Shown here: in pieces, positions 11,101 to 22,300 of the stretch
Position numbering within the stretch: the stretch's first letter is position 1
Layout: each line of letters begins with the position of its first letter
Assembly (NCBI GenBank): GCA_023231475.1
Contig: JALJEE010000416.1
Location: forward strand, 1-28,358
Length of the DNA stretch: 28,358 nucleotides
Source of the DNA: Seison nebaliae
Taxonomy: Eukaryota; Rotifera; Pararotatoria; Seisonacea; Seisonidae
Direction: 5' to 3'
Position numbers and translations under genes: made by a program
The notes under the pieces: generated by a model
Databases searched by the model: none
Told to the model about the DNA's origin: nothing
The model's input: the letters and a program-made list of their open reading frames with translations, nothing else

Positions 11101-13233
11101 TCGATTTTGGTAATTATTCTTCACTGCGTCAAGTCATGGAATATAAAGAAGCAACACCAAATTCACCTTTATTTGTAGAAGCATATAGAGGAATACTTTC
11201 CAATTAAACTGATTGACTGATCGAACCTCTTTCCACCAATATAATATGCAAATCAGAATTGGTCCTATTGGGAAATTTCTAGTCAGAGAGAGGTTACATC
11301 GATGTCGTCGATTACTTAGAAGTTGAATTTCCACATTGTAAGTACACGTTCTTTTAGTGTGGTGTCTAATGTGATTCATAATAGACGAAAAAGGAAGTAA
11401 ATTTTCCCGTAATAATAGAAAGTTAATTCTTAAGGAAAAACTTAATTCTTTTTATAAAATTGAGAATGTGACGCCTTTGTAGACTACTTCGTAGGTCTTC
11501 GTAAGAAAATTATTCATATTTCACCTCTTCGATGTTAAGACAGTAACAGTCTTATGAGAAACAATAAAAAACTAATCCAAACAATACATTATATAACAGA
11601 TAGAAAAAGAAAAACATAATTTTTAGAGATATCACAATTCCCTCAAATCAACACCAGTAGCAATAAGATATTAGTATTTTTTAATCTGTTTAATATTTCT
11701 TATTCAGCTTATCGTATGTGAGGAGAACTTTTACGTAAATGGATGAAAATTTTAATTATAGGTATTATGTGACAATTATAAAATAATGTGATTTATTTTA
11801 ATATGGTAATTGCTACATCTTTTTATCTCCACTTCATAAATAACGCCATTCGACTAAATTCAGGATATTAACAAATCAATCAATAGTTAACGGAATATTC
11901 AAATAATTATAAGTTTTCGTTAGGCGTATACTTACAATTGTAAGAAAAAGTGAAATATAAAGTAAAGTAAATAATATTATGGGCAAACAATTTCATGGTG
12001 GACATTTTGAGAAAAACAAATAAAATAATTTTAAAGTTCCAACATTTACTAGTATATGAAACTCATTGACCCTCTTTCAGTAGATTGCTTATTCTGATGA
12101 TTTCTGAAATACTATGCAAAAAAATTAAGCAAAATGAAAATTAGAACTTTAAATAATGAAAATGTTATTTGTTTTAAGGGAACAGATTAGATAATATTAG
12201 GTATATTCGTTAAGTGGAGAATACGTTGTGAATATCTAGAAGGATGCTTAACGTTAAATTTATTTTTTTTGTCTTTATGTTCATATGATAGAATCATCTA
12301 TCATGATGATGATGATGATGAAAAAGAAGATTAAAAAGATGAGATAAGTAATTATTATTCTTATCTTTCCTTCTAATTTATGCTAAAATTTTTGTGTCCT
12401 TCGATAACGATCTTTAACATAAAGAAAATACGTGTGATAAATCATTTTCCGTTCGTATCTCTAATAATGTAATTTAAATTAGGTAAACTAGAACCACTGT
12501 AACAAATTTAAAGTATTGTTTTCATTTTTTATGAATTTTCAATTTACAATTTAAAACTGAAAAATGATTTCTAACATTAGTTTATTTTTCACTAATTTAT
12601 TAATATTCTCCAAATATTCAATTTAGTAGAAACAAATACAATGAATTTTCAGATTTGCTGATAGTGTTCGAATATGAAATTTTTATAAAGAATTATTTAT
12701 TTTAGCAATAACATCATTCTCCAAGTGAGATATTATGAGTTGGTGAATTAAGAAAGAATGGATAAGTGATTTGATCATCTACTCTATTTATAGAATATTG
12801 TTTAGAGGAACGGTGTGCGATTAATGAGTGTAAAAGAAACATTGGACAACAAATGAGAAGAATGACGATGGATAATGAAAGGAGAATGAACTTATAAATA
12901 AAATTGGCAAATGAAAATTGGATATAGATGAATTGATTGATAAATTTCTTCCATTTTTTTTAACCATTTGTCTGTCCTTTCTTTCATGGGAATAAAATGC
13001 AGAAGAGAAACTTGAAAATAATTATAAAAATTTGATGAACAAAGGAGTGAATTATAGATGGGAGTGGTGAATTCTTATTTATGATGAAATGACGTGGAGA
13101 ATATATATTTGTTTGTTTTTAGATGAGAAGTTATTTAATCGGAATATTTACAAATTGATGATATTGGAGGAGAGATGTTGAGAAGAAATCGATTGAGAAT
13201 ATCGAATTATTTGAAATGAGAAGAAGAATCGAG
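5132..13233. other. Intergenic AT-rich region, no gene supported
   Basis: Open frames here are short (under 90 codons), unlike known proteins to my eye, and lack the codon character of the flanking genes. Visible structure includes TA repeats near 5645-5668 and 6363-6378, a GATGAT run at 12303-12320, a 14-bp perfect palindrome (cttacaattgtaag) near 11930-11943, and a slightly more GC-rich patch near 10270-10530. The right end should contain the 3' UTR of the ankyrin gene. No exact AATAAA on the minus strand lies close to its stop at 13234; a variant CATAAATAAG occurs near 13083-13074. The rest may hold UTRs, regulatory elements or non-coding transcripts that I cannot identify. Confidence 0.6.
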
Positions 13234-13568
13234 TTAAGATGTTGAACTGGAGTTGGAAGAAGTGTAACGATATTCTAATTCTTCGAAACTCTCGTCATGA
13301 ACATGACGAGCACTATTCGTCGGAATTATTGGTGATGTGATTGTGGATGATTGTATAGATAAGGTGGAAGCAATGGATAATGGATTGTTCAGAGTGGAAT
13401 CATTTTGCATAGTTGTCGTTGCTGTTTCATCTTCATCTTCTTCGTCATCTAAATGAATTTCTTCCGAATGACCATTTGACAATGCAGTCGATGATTCATA
13501 TTGTGCATAAGTATTCGTTGCTTCACTAATGACATTCGAAATGAAACCATGAACAATATTTGTATAAT
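13234..13568 (-). CDS. Ankyrin-family gene, last exon of the short form (stop at 13234)
   Basis: The exon starts after TTTCTTTTTTAG and completes a split codon (G from the previous exon plus AT gives Asp). It runs 110 further codons to TAA at 13236-13234. It begins YTNIVHGFISNVISEATNTY. The stretch VHGFISNVISEA matches the spacing of PKA RII-binding amphipathic helices: paired hydrophobics FI and VI, flanked by V and A. The remainder is acidic and Ser/Thr-rich (DDEEDEDETATTT). The 50-bp intron before it, with GTAATT donor and TTTTTTAG acceptor, supports the model. This exon would be used only when the giant-form stop at 14641 is bypassed. Assignment to the ankyrin gene rests on position, strand and splice phase, not on homology. 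Confidence 0.7.
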
Positions 13569-13618
13569 CTAAAAAAGAAAGAAAAATATACAAAAGAATT
13601 TAGAATGAAATAAATTAC

Positions 13619-13735
13619 CTTTCTGTTCATCAATTGATAAATCGAATGATTCGATACTGGGAAGTTCAACTTCATTCTCTTCGCAAATTCTTATTCTTTT
13701 CACATGTTGAATTTCTATCGGTTCTTCATTAAATT
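13619..13735 (-). CDS. Ankyrin-family gene, 117-bp symmetric exon of the short C-terminus
   Basis: The exon is bounded by a TTTTGTTTTAG acceptor and a GTAATTT donor. It encodes EFNEEPIEIQHVKRIRICEE and continues through VELPSIESFDLSIDEQK. It is exactly 39 codons with phase-1 borders on both sides, so it could be skipped without shifting the frame. No domain is recognised; it alternates acidic residues with one short basic stretch (HVKRIRI). Neighbouring introns are 52 bp and 50 bp. Confidence 0.7.
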
Positions 13736-13787
13736 CTAAAACAAAAAAATAATTTATGATAAAAAACAGAAATCATATAAAATTTAC

Positions 13788-14270
13788 CTTTGACTTCACT
13801 CTTTCGTGCAATCTGTGGTAAGTTAGTTGTGTATTGTTCATAAGCTTCTTTCAAATAAGTAATATCTCCTTCTTCAGTCGGTTTCGATTCATCTCCTATC
13901 ACTTCAATCTTTATCGACGATTGCACATCATCTTCACCATTCTCATTCAATTGAATTTCACTTTCATACGTTGTTGTTGTTGTCGTTGTTATGAATTGAG
14001 GATCGACATCATCTATTTTCGAATCTTCTTCATCTAATTCATTGATAAGTTGATGAGAGATGTCGATCGTTTCCGATGTCAATTCTTCATTCGCATTTCC
14101 ATCGACTTCTTCTGTTATAATGATTTCTGAGGGTGATGGCGGTGGAGAGCGTAATTCAAGACTGGTCGATGACGACGAGGAATGTTGTTCTTCATCGATC
14201 GATTCCAATAGTGGCATTTGACTTGTTGATTCTGGCATTTGTTTAGTAGTATCGATCACATCCTCCAAAT
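13788..14270 (-). CDS. Ankyrin-family gene, first exon of the short C-terminus
   Basis: The acceptor ATTTCTGAAACAG is followed by AT TTG GAG GAT. The exon ends at AAAG before a GTAAATTTT donor. It is 483 bp (161 codons) with phase-1 borders on both sides. The product is strongly acidic (LEDVIDTTKQMPE, then Ser, Pro and Glu runs such as RSPPPSPSEIIITEEVDG) and ends near YLKEAYEQYTTNLPQIARK. No domain is recognised. Its phase-1 start fits the donor of the 54-bp exon at 26756 exactly, making Asp from G plus AT. That donor lies 12.5 kb upstream, so a short isoform skipping both giant exons is the simplest way to use this exon. An internal donor in the 16344-14641 exon is the alternative. Confidence 0.7.
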
Positions 14271-14640
14271 CTGTTTCAGAAATTTTAAAAACATATATAA
14301 AACATTTGATGCATATGGGCGAGGAATATTTTTTTTTTTGGTTAAAAATGTTCATTCTCAAACTTTTCGTTTACTCTTTCGAATTAAATTTGCAAACATA
14401 TCTTATATCATTTCTCAAAAGTTTTTTAGTGAGGAAAAACAATTCACTCAATCATTATCCGAAAAGTTGACTATTATTAAATATCATACAAGAAAGGGAA
14501 AGTGTAGGACGTTAACAATAATCAATATGAGTCAACAATGTCAGGAAGAATAAAAGAAATTTACCATAAACAATTCAACGAAAATATGTTGGATTAACAA
14601 ATTTTTTTAAACTTAAAATTTCTTATAAAAAAGAAATTTC
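14271..14640 (-). other. 3' UTR of the giant form and intron before the short-form exons
   Basis: This stretch follows the giant-form stop and precedes the acceptor at 14271. It is AT-rich with stops in every minus frame. A donor-like GTAAAT begins at 14564, 76 bases after the stop, so a 3' UTR splice to 14270 is possible. I see no exact AATAAA on the minus strand here. Confidence 0.4.
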
Positions 14641-16344
14641 TTATTTGGGAACGTCGTCCGAATCTTTTCGTTTTTTGGTTTTCTTAGAATTTTCGGAACG
14701 ATGATATCGTTCGAATATTTGAAGTGCCTGATTTTCGTCAATACGTCGAACTCGACGTCGACGATGTGACGTATGTAATTGATCAGATTCCTCAACATTC
14801 AAATCATGATCAGAATGTTCTTTCGCTAAATGTTCTTCATTTTTTTTCTCTTCCAAAATTTCTTCGTTTTCTATAAACAACGCCTTATTCTTTTCCATTT
14901 CATCTAAATGAATCTTTTTTATTTCGGATGTAGGAATGGTGGAAGAGGAAGGCATCGCTACAGTCGAAATAATACGACGTTTTATAGGTCGTCGTGTTTT
15001 CGTTATAACGTGAAATTTTCCATCATCTCCATAGAATTCTCGTTTCTCTATTATCATCTTTTCTCCTGTTATGATATCTTCCGTTTCTTTCGATAAAATT
15101 TTTATCGATTCTTCTTCTGTTGTATCTCCATCTGTGTCAATTTTCTTCTCAGAGAATGGTTCGTCATATTCATTCGCTGATTGAACTTTAATTTTCTTCA
15201 ACGATTCCTCATTGTTTAACGAGAAAAATTGATCATCTTCTTCATCGATTATCAATTTTTCTCTATCGAATTGTTTTCCTCTCGATTCTTCTTCATCTCT
15301 CTCCAAATTCAATGGAAATGATGAAACAGAAGATTTTGTCAATTCTTCCTCAATCTTCACTAAATTCTCACAAGGAAATTGAGCAATATTCTCTTCTTGT
15401 TGTTTTTGTTGTTGTTGTCGTTGTTGGTCATCTAGAATTTTATGAAGTAATGTTGCACTCATTTTACTCCCGTTTGATGATGATGTGATATCATATAAAT
15501 CTTCTGGATTGACCGAAACTGGTGGAAATCGTTGATGAATCGTCACGTCAATTGGATGAATATGAGAATGGACTGTTGAAGTGGAAGAGAAATTATTATA
15601 TTCGTCATCATCTCTATGGGGAGAAAGAATATTGTCGGACAACGGCATTACCGGTTCAGTGGAGGTTAAACTTTCAGTTTTTGTCGTTGTTGATGATAAG
15701 GATGAGGAGAAGGTTGATACGACTACTGGGAACGATGGATTTGAAATAATAGATGGTGGAAAGTTATAAGATGAGAAAACTGACGAAGAGATGTGGGAAG
15801 AAGAGGAGATGGAAGAAGATCTATTCGTCTCACCATAAACATCGATTGATGGATGATTTTCCGTTTTAGAAGAAGAGTAACAAATTTTTTCGGTATTGGA
15901 AATTGAGAAACAATTCTCATTTTGATTCATTTCATCCAATGTTTCATCAACACCCAAATTATAGAGAGGTGAGGTTCCTGAATCATCTTCATTTATGATG
16001 TGATAGAAGGAAGCTGGTGGTGAAGGTCGATGCATAACCGGATTAGTTACCGGATAACTTAAATGATTTTTACTTTCTTGTCCTGTTTCTTTAACAATCG
16101 ACATAACTTCATTATCATTATTAGAATGAATGACAATGGATGGATCGTCAATCATCATCATTCGTTGATTATCAATATGATATTCTTGTGAATTATCTTC
16201 TTCTTTCTTCCATTGTTGTTCTTGATCAACATATGATAATTGTGGTTCTTCGATTAATATTTTCTGTTGTTCTTGAGAGATTTCTTCAAATTGTTGTTCA
16301 TATTGTTGATGATCAATTATTGTTGATGATTCAATAGAAAGAAT
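14641..16344 (-). CDS. Ankyrin-family gene, terminal exon of the giant form
   Basis: The exon starts after GAATTTTCAG with ATT CTT TCT, in phase with the giant exon across a 55-bp intron, and runs 567 codons to TAA at 14643-14641. It is Gln/Glu-rich at first (QQYEQQFEEISQEQQKILIE) and then Ser-rich. Near residues 428-460 it contains EKREFYGDDGKFHVITKTRR followed by PIKRRIIS. That resembles the ankyrin C-terminal stretch of the form EEYxDEHGxxVVKKxTRKIIRR seen in vertebrate ankyrins. The tail is basic (HRRRRVRR, then KKTKKRKD before DDVPK). Coding composition continues right up to the stop, so the stop looks genuine. Family assignment comes from the linked death-domain exon plus this motif; the comparison is from memory. 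Confidence 0.8.
   Translation of the reverse strand: MLSIESSTIIDHQQYEQQFEEISQEQQKILIEEPQLSYVDQEQQWKKEEDNSQEYHIDNQRMMMIDDPSIVIHSNNDNEVMSIVKETGQESKNHLSYPVTNPVMHRPSPPASFYHIINEDDSGTSPLYNLGVDETLDEMNQNENCFSISNTEKICYSSSKTENHPSIDVYGETNRSSSISSSSHISSSVFSSYNFPPSIISNPSFPVVVSTFSSSLSSTTTKTESLTSTEPVMPLSDNILSPHRDDDEYNNFSSTSTVHSHIHPIDVTIHQRFPPVSVNPEDLYDITSSSNGSKMSATLLHKILDDQQRQQQQKQQEENIAQFPCENLVKIEEELTKSSVSSFPLNLERDEEESRGKQFDREKLIIDEEDDQFFSLNNEESLKKIKVQSANEYDEPFSEKKIDTDGDTTEEESIKILSKETEDIITGEKMIIEKREFYGDDGKFHVITKTRRPIKRRIISTVAMPSSSTIPTSEIKKIHLDEMEKNKALFIENEEILEEKKNEEHLAKEHSDHDLNVEESDQLHTSHRRRRVRRIDENQALQIFERYHRSENSKKTKKRKDSDDVPK
14965..15062 (-). other. Ankyrin-tail-like motif
   Basis: The encoded EKREFYGDDGKFHVITKTRR, followed by PIKRRIIS, has the order acidic-aromatic, Asp/Gly turn, hydrophobic pair, basic/Thr run and Arg/Ile run that I know from vertebrate ankyrin C-termini. 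It supports calling the whole gene an ankyrin, and it places the homologous tail in the giant form rather than the short one. An alignment would be needed to confirm it. Confidence 0.5.
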
Positions 16345-16399
16345 CTGAAAATTCATAAAAAAATATTAAGTTGTTGAAAGAAAATTTAGGGAATGTAAC

Positions 16400-19300
16400 T
16401 TTATTTTCATCATCTTCTTCATCTACATTCAATCGATCTTCTGAACAACAAGTGTAGAAACTTGCATGATCCGATTGACCAGGCGAACTACGTGACGATG
16501 ATCCTCTCGCTGTCTTATATGAAGCACCAGAAGAGGAAGAGAGAGAATGAGCTGCTTCTCTTCCTGTCTGGAATAAAGGAGAATCTGTCGAATCTTTTCC
16601 AAGCGATTCGTTCGATTTCGTCTTGCTCGAATCTGCAAAACGAGCAGCTGATGAATTGAATTTAGTGGAATCATACCAATTCGTAGCAAATGATGAATCG
16701 GCTAATGAAGTTTTCGTATCAACGAGAATGAACTCGTTAGCAGATAAATCAGCATCTGATGAAAAATGTTTTGTAGCGTCATCATGAAAAATCAGTTTAT
16801 TCATCTCATCAATTTGTCTCGTTTCAAACGGAACAGCCATCGACTTATCATCGAAATATCTTTGTTTCAAATATTCGTAAACTTTCTCATCATTATTTGA
16901 CAATGAAGGAAACGTTACTTTTTGTGGTGTGATTGATGGTGATAATGTCAATGATGTTGTTGATTTGATAATTTCCATTTCAGGAAAATTAATTGTCTCT
17001 TCTTTTATATGCCTTGTTTCAGATAAGAATTCTGATTCATTAACTATATCTTTCTCTTCTATCGAAGAACTTATCATGACTGGTGAGAACGGTTGAATAT
17101 CTATTTCACATTTCTCAATCGTTGTCATGGCAACCGAAGGAATTTCTTCATATTGAATTTGATATTCATCTTTCTCATCATGACATTCCTTCTCAATAAA
17201 ATCTGGTTGATATTGATTAGTCGGAGTAATCATATCATCCTCATTCTCATTTTTATCTTTATTGAGTAGAAGTTGATTTTGAATGAAAATCTCTTCATTC
17301 CTCAAATCATTTGGCGACATCTTCTCGTTTGTTCCTAAATCCACAACATCTATCGAAGTTTCTCGAGTTTTCAATGAATTCACCGACTCCATATTATCAT
17401 AACAACTTATCATACTTTTTGCAGGTGTACTCACAACACTCTCCTCTTTATTTTTATCCTCTAAATCTCCTTCACTCTTAATGGAAACTGTTTCAATATC
17501 CACCGAATGTGAAGGTTCAAATTTACTTTTAGATTTTGTTCGTTTAAAAGTTCTTCGAAAAACCTTCTCCGATTTACTTCGACGTTGAAGTCGTTTCCTT
17601 TCATTTCTACGATTCGAATCCGTAGTACGATGATGACGTTTCACTTGTCGTTGATGACGTGGAGGAGATGATCTGATAAATTGATGGAGATGTAACTGAA
17701 TTTTATCGGAAGTTGTTGGAAATTTATAATCATCTTCTTCTTCTGGAACATCTTCTTTGATCTCCGATTGTTCGTCTGACTCGATGTTGACATCCTGAAG
17801 AACATGAATATTCCTACAACATATTTCATCCCAATTATCGTCAGTTTTTTCCGAATCATCATTCTTTTCGAAAATATTATTCCAAGAATCTTCCATATGA
17901 GAATCTTGCAATAATGAACTTGTTGATTGGAGTTTCCGTTGAAATTGATCGACTCGTCGACTTAATTGTATCATCGATTCTAATTGTTGTTGTGAATTTG
18001 GAGAAATGAGATTTGGATCTTCAATTACACATTCGTTCATGGGAGAAGTTTCATTTGAATGAACATGTGGAATGTCAATTTCTTTACTTTCCATTTCCAT
18101 GTCTGATTTCAATTCGTCCGATTCCAATAACGAAACGACATATTTCCGATGTTTAGCAAACCATTCAGGTACATTCCCATCAACTTCTTCTTTTTCTTCT
18201 TCTTCCAATTTAGATGTAGTTTTAGTGGTAGTAGTCGTCTTTGTCATTGGAATGAGAGAAGATTGATTATCATATTCAGGTATATTTGGATGATCATTAA
18301 TTATATTCATGTTGTTATTAAGCTCATCATCTTTCCCATCAAATAGATCCACAGATGAAATATTTACTGAATTTATTTCATAATTATCATTCTCAATCAA
18401 TTCCATTTGTGCACGATTTATCGGAACATTATCAGTTGGAATGAATGACACGAAATTTGTTGTATTTCCAATTCTTCCCATCGATTCCGTTGATGCTGAT
18501 ACAGTTGTTGTAGTTATTATTTTTGGTGACGATTCGACTTCTTTCAATTCATCACTCATCACAGAATCAACTACTGTTGTTGTTGTTGTTGTTAGTGTTG
18601 TTGGAATGACGGTTATTCCTGTCGTAATGACGATGGAGGAGAGTAATGGATCTAATGTCAAATAAGAGATACCACAACATGCATCAACACTTTTTCTAGC
18701 AATAAAATTTTGTAAATTCTCATCTCGAATAATGTCAATCGATGAACTTTTATTTCGACCAGTTAAATATTCTCTACTATTCTTCTGAGTTAATTGATAT
18801 AATGAAATATTCGTATCTTCATCATAATCATCAATCACTTCACATGTTTTCTCTTTCAATTGAGTGTCAGATTTAGTTTTTTCTGAAATTTCAATAAATT
18901 TCATCTCATCCATTTCATTCAAATTATTATCATCATCTGGTGATTTCATCATTTCTTCATCATTCTTCCCAATCTCGGAGACTTGTGTAATTGTCAATGG
19001 AGAAATATTATCATCCGTTTCTTTCATTTTCAACATCATCTCATATGACATATCAGCATTGGAATAAATGTCTTGTAAAATCTCTTTCACTTCTGCTGAC
19101 ATATTACCATCAGTTCCAATTGGCATAGCATCATTTGAATATGTCGAACATTTCATAGAAAAATCAGTAATCGTTGTTGTGGTAGTTGCCATGGTGATGG
19201 AGGAGATGATGGCATTACAATCTGATGATATCGATGAAGACGCTAAAGATGTGGTTGTTTGTGTGGATGATGAGAATGCTGATAGAGATGATGATGAAGA

Positions 19301-22300
19301 AGAATGTTGAAGAATGGAAACTGGATCTGCCATATCCAACTGTAGATTAGTAATAGCAGAATAAATGATATCATCAACAAAACGTTCAGCGATTAATGTC
19401 AAACCATCAAATGGTTTCAATGTTTCCGTATTATCGATGAGACTAACTGTCTCTTCAGGAATCTCTTCACAATTAATCGAAGCAGCTGATAAAACTAAGT
19501 GTTTCAATTCCACTGGTTTCTCTCCAATCTTCTCCACATTAACTGGTGTCAATGATTCCATCGTAGAAACGGAGGATGTATTCAAATAATCCATCGATTC
19601 TAATACTTCTCGAACAATCGGAATAGATTCAACAACTTCCGTGGCATGTTTCAATATTCGATTAGCTGTTGTCTCTTGATAAATGTCGTTCTCCTTTTTT
19701 ATAATTAATTCTTGAGAAACCTCCAAAGACTCTTTCTCTTCCGATTGTTGAGAATTGTGAATTCTCTTAAAATTCAACAAACTCGTATCATCCAAAATAA
19801 TATTTGGTGTATTTGGTGGTACTGTTGTTCTGGGAGAATGTAATTTCAAGATATTACTCGATGACGATTCATCAATCGATGACAACGGATGATGGAACAG
19901 ACGTTGAATATTTGTACCGACTCCCTCACTGTATCGACGTTGACGGAGTTTTGGTGAGGATATCGATTTAGTCAATGAGGAATTTGGAGATTTCGGTGGA
20001 AATATATTTCCTAATGATGTTCTTCTCTGATTTGATGGGATTGATGTAATATGACTCATGATCTCACTCTGTTTATCAATACATTCCCAATCTGTCAATT
20101 TCTCCGAACCGATTATAATAAAATTGTCATTACTCTTTCTCTGTTTAATCACATCATGACCACCAATTGGGAGATGAAGTTTCAACGAGATTTCTGACAA
20201 TCTTCTTTTCGGTTTTTTATATTCCAAATCGATAATCTCATTTCGATTCTCATTCAAATTCAAATCAAATCTTTCAACTTGTTCATTCAACTCAATAATT
20301 TCATTATTCTCTTTTGACTCAATTATTTCCTCATCATCTATGCTCATCATTTCCTCTTTAATTATTCCATATTCAACAATTTCTTTATCATTTTCTAATT
20401 GATCTGGAATCGATTGGTCATCGTTCTGATATTCGATTTCATCTTCATTAAATTTAATTCGAATCTCTTCCACATTATCATCCGTCACTTTCGTCAACGT
20501 AGTTGAAGTAACTGTTGTTGTTGTCGTTGTTGTTTGTGGTTCGACAGTTTCAGATAATTTATTCGTTTGAATAGAAGTAGGTTCACATTCTTGAAGAATA
20601 ATTTGTGGAATCATATGATGATTGATTGATTTCAATTCATTATCTTCATTCGTTATAACGATATCTAATGGGGAGACATTTGGAGATGTCGATGTAGATG
20701 TTGTTATCGATGATGTTGTCATATTTATACTACTCGATGTAATGGCAGTCAATGAGGAGGACGAGGAAGATGATGGTAAAGGAGAAAAACTTAATTTTGT
20801 TGGTGTGGCAGCTGTCATTGATGAGGAAACTTCCAGATTAATGAATTGTTTATTCAATCCAATTGGCATAGTAGTTGGAGTTACAGGTAAACTAATCGAT
20901 GTAATAGTTTCTGGTGAATTTTGCATTTCTTTTCTAATTTGAGTATTTGAAAATTTCCTGTCAATTTTCAACGTTAATGGCGACGGGATATCAGTTCGAT
21001 TAATTGAAGAACGATTCGGTTTGGGAGGAGGTGTCATTTGACTTTCTAATATATTTTTCTTCTTCTTCGACTTCTCATGACAAAGTGAAGACGAAGATGT
21101 TTTCTTTCTGTTCTCCATCAATAATTTCTTTTCATTCTCATCCATTCCATCAACTAAAATATTATTCGTCTTCTTTTCAATTAACAACTTCTCCGAATTC
21201 CATTTTTTACTTCCATTTCTCATTTTAGTTTTTCTTAATTTATCTTTCTTCGATTCTTTTCCTTCCGTTTTAATAGAAGTTATCGATTTCTTTTCATTTT
21301 GTTCTTCCACTTTCTTCTCCGATACGTCAGATGACGAGGAGACGCTTGCTATAAAACCACAAAGTGTATGAGCGGATTTTGGATCATTTTCAGTCTCGCC
21401 TTCAATCTCGGGAAACATTTGTTGTTCTTCTCGTTTCTTCAATTCGTCAATCTGTTTCATTTTTCTTCTTCGAATCGATTTTCCTGATGATTTCGTTTTC
21501 TTCATTTTATTATTCCCTTCAATTTCTACTTCCAAAATCTTTCTTTCCCTTTCTTCTTTCACTTTATCAATCTTTTCAACTTCACATTTCTGTTCATTTT
21601 TCTTTGATGATGTTGAAACATTTTCATCTTCTTTTATTTCAATTTCTTCTTTTAATGGTTCATCATCTTCTTTTATTTCAATTTCTTCATTCAATGGTTC
21701 ATCATCTTCTTTTGGTTCAGAATTGGCTTCCGAATCCAATTGTCCTACATAGACATGATAAGGAGAGAGTGATCGATCAGATTCATTATCTTTTTCTTTA
21801 TATAACATCTCATTCGATCGTTGATCTCTTTCTACTGAATGAATCTCATCCGATTTCTTATATTTCGACAGAATTTTAACTTGTGATGCTAAACTTTCTG
21901 GTTGTTTCTTCTTTTTTTTTCTCTTTTTCTGTTGTTGTTGTTGTTCGTGGTCGATAACGATATTGTTTAAACGATCGTTATTTGATGTACTGGTTGGTGT
22001 GGAGGTGGTAGAAGAGGTCGACGTTTGAATTTGATTAACTTTCTCTAATGTCCTCTTCATCGAATACACAGACGATGATGTTGGTGAAGTTGATGGTTTT
22101 TGTTGTTCTTGTTGTTGTGTGTCAAGTTGTTGATGTGGAAAGAAACGATTATTCCGATTATCTTGTAAATAAGATTTTGGTGATATATCAGCCGGTGATC
22201 GACTAAGTGACCAATGAGTGGGACTGATCGATGGAACTGGTTGTCGATTAAAATCACCAAATCGTTTTGGTTTCTTTGTTATAATTCCAGCTCCTGATGA

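Noticed and set aside
11930-11943. 14-bp perfect palindrome as a transposon end or binding site
   Set aside because: There is no matching second copy, target duplication or transposase nearby, and it is AT-rich enough to arise by chance.
14613-14798. Minus-strand frame overlapping the end of the giant form
   Set aside because: It overlaps the real coding frame in another phase and is mostly Lys/Phe from AT-rich sequence.
21364-21879. Plus-strand 171-codon frame rich in Leu, Ser and Phe
   Set aside because: It is antisense to the Glu/Lys-rich part of the giant exon, which produces Phe/Leu/Ser runs on the other strand.
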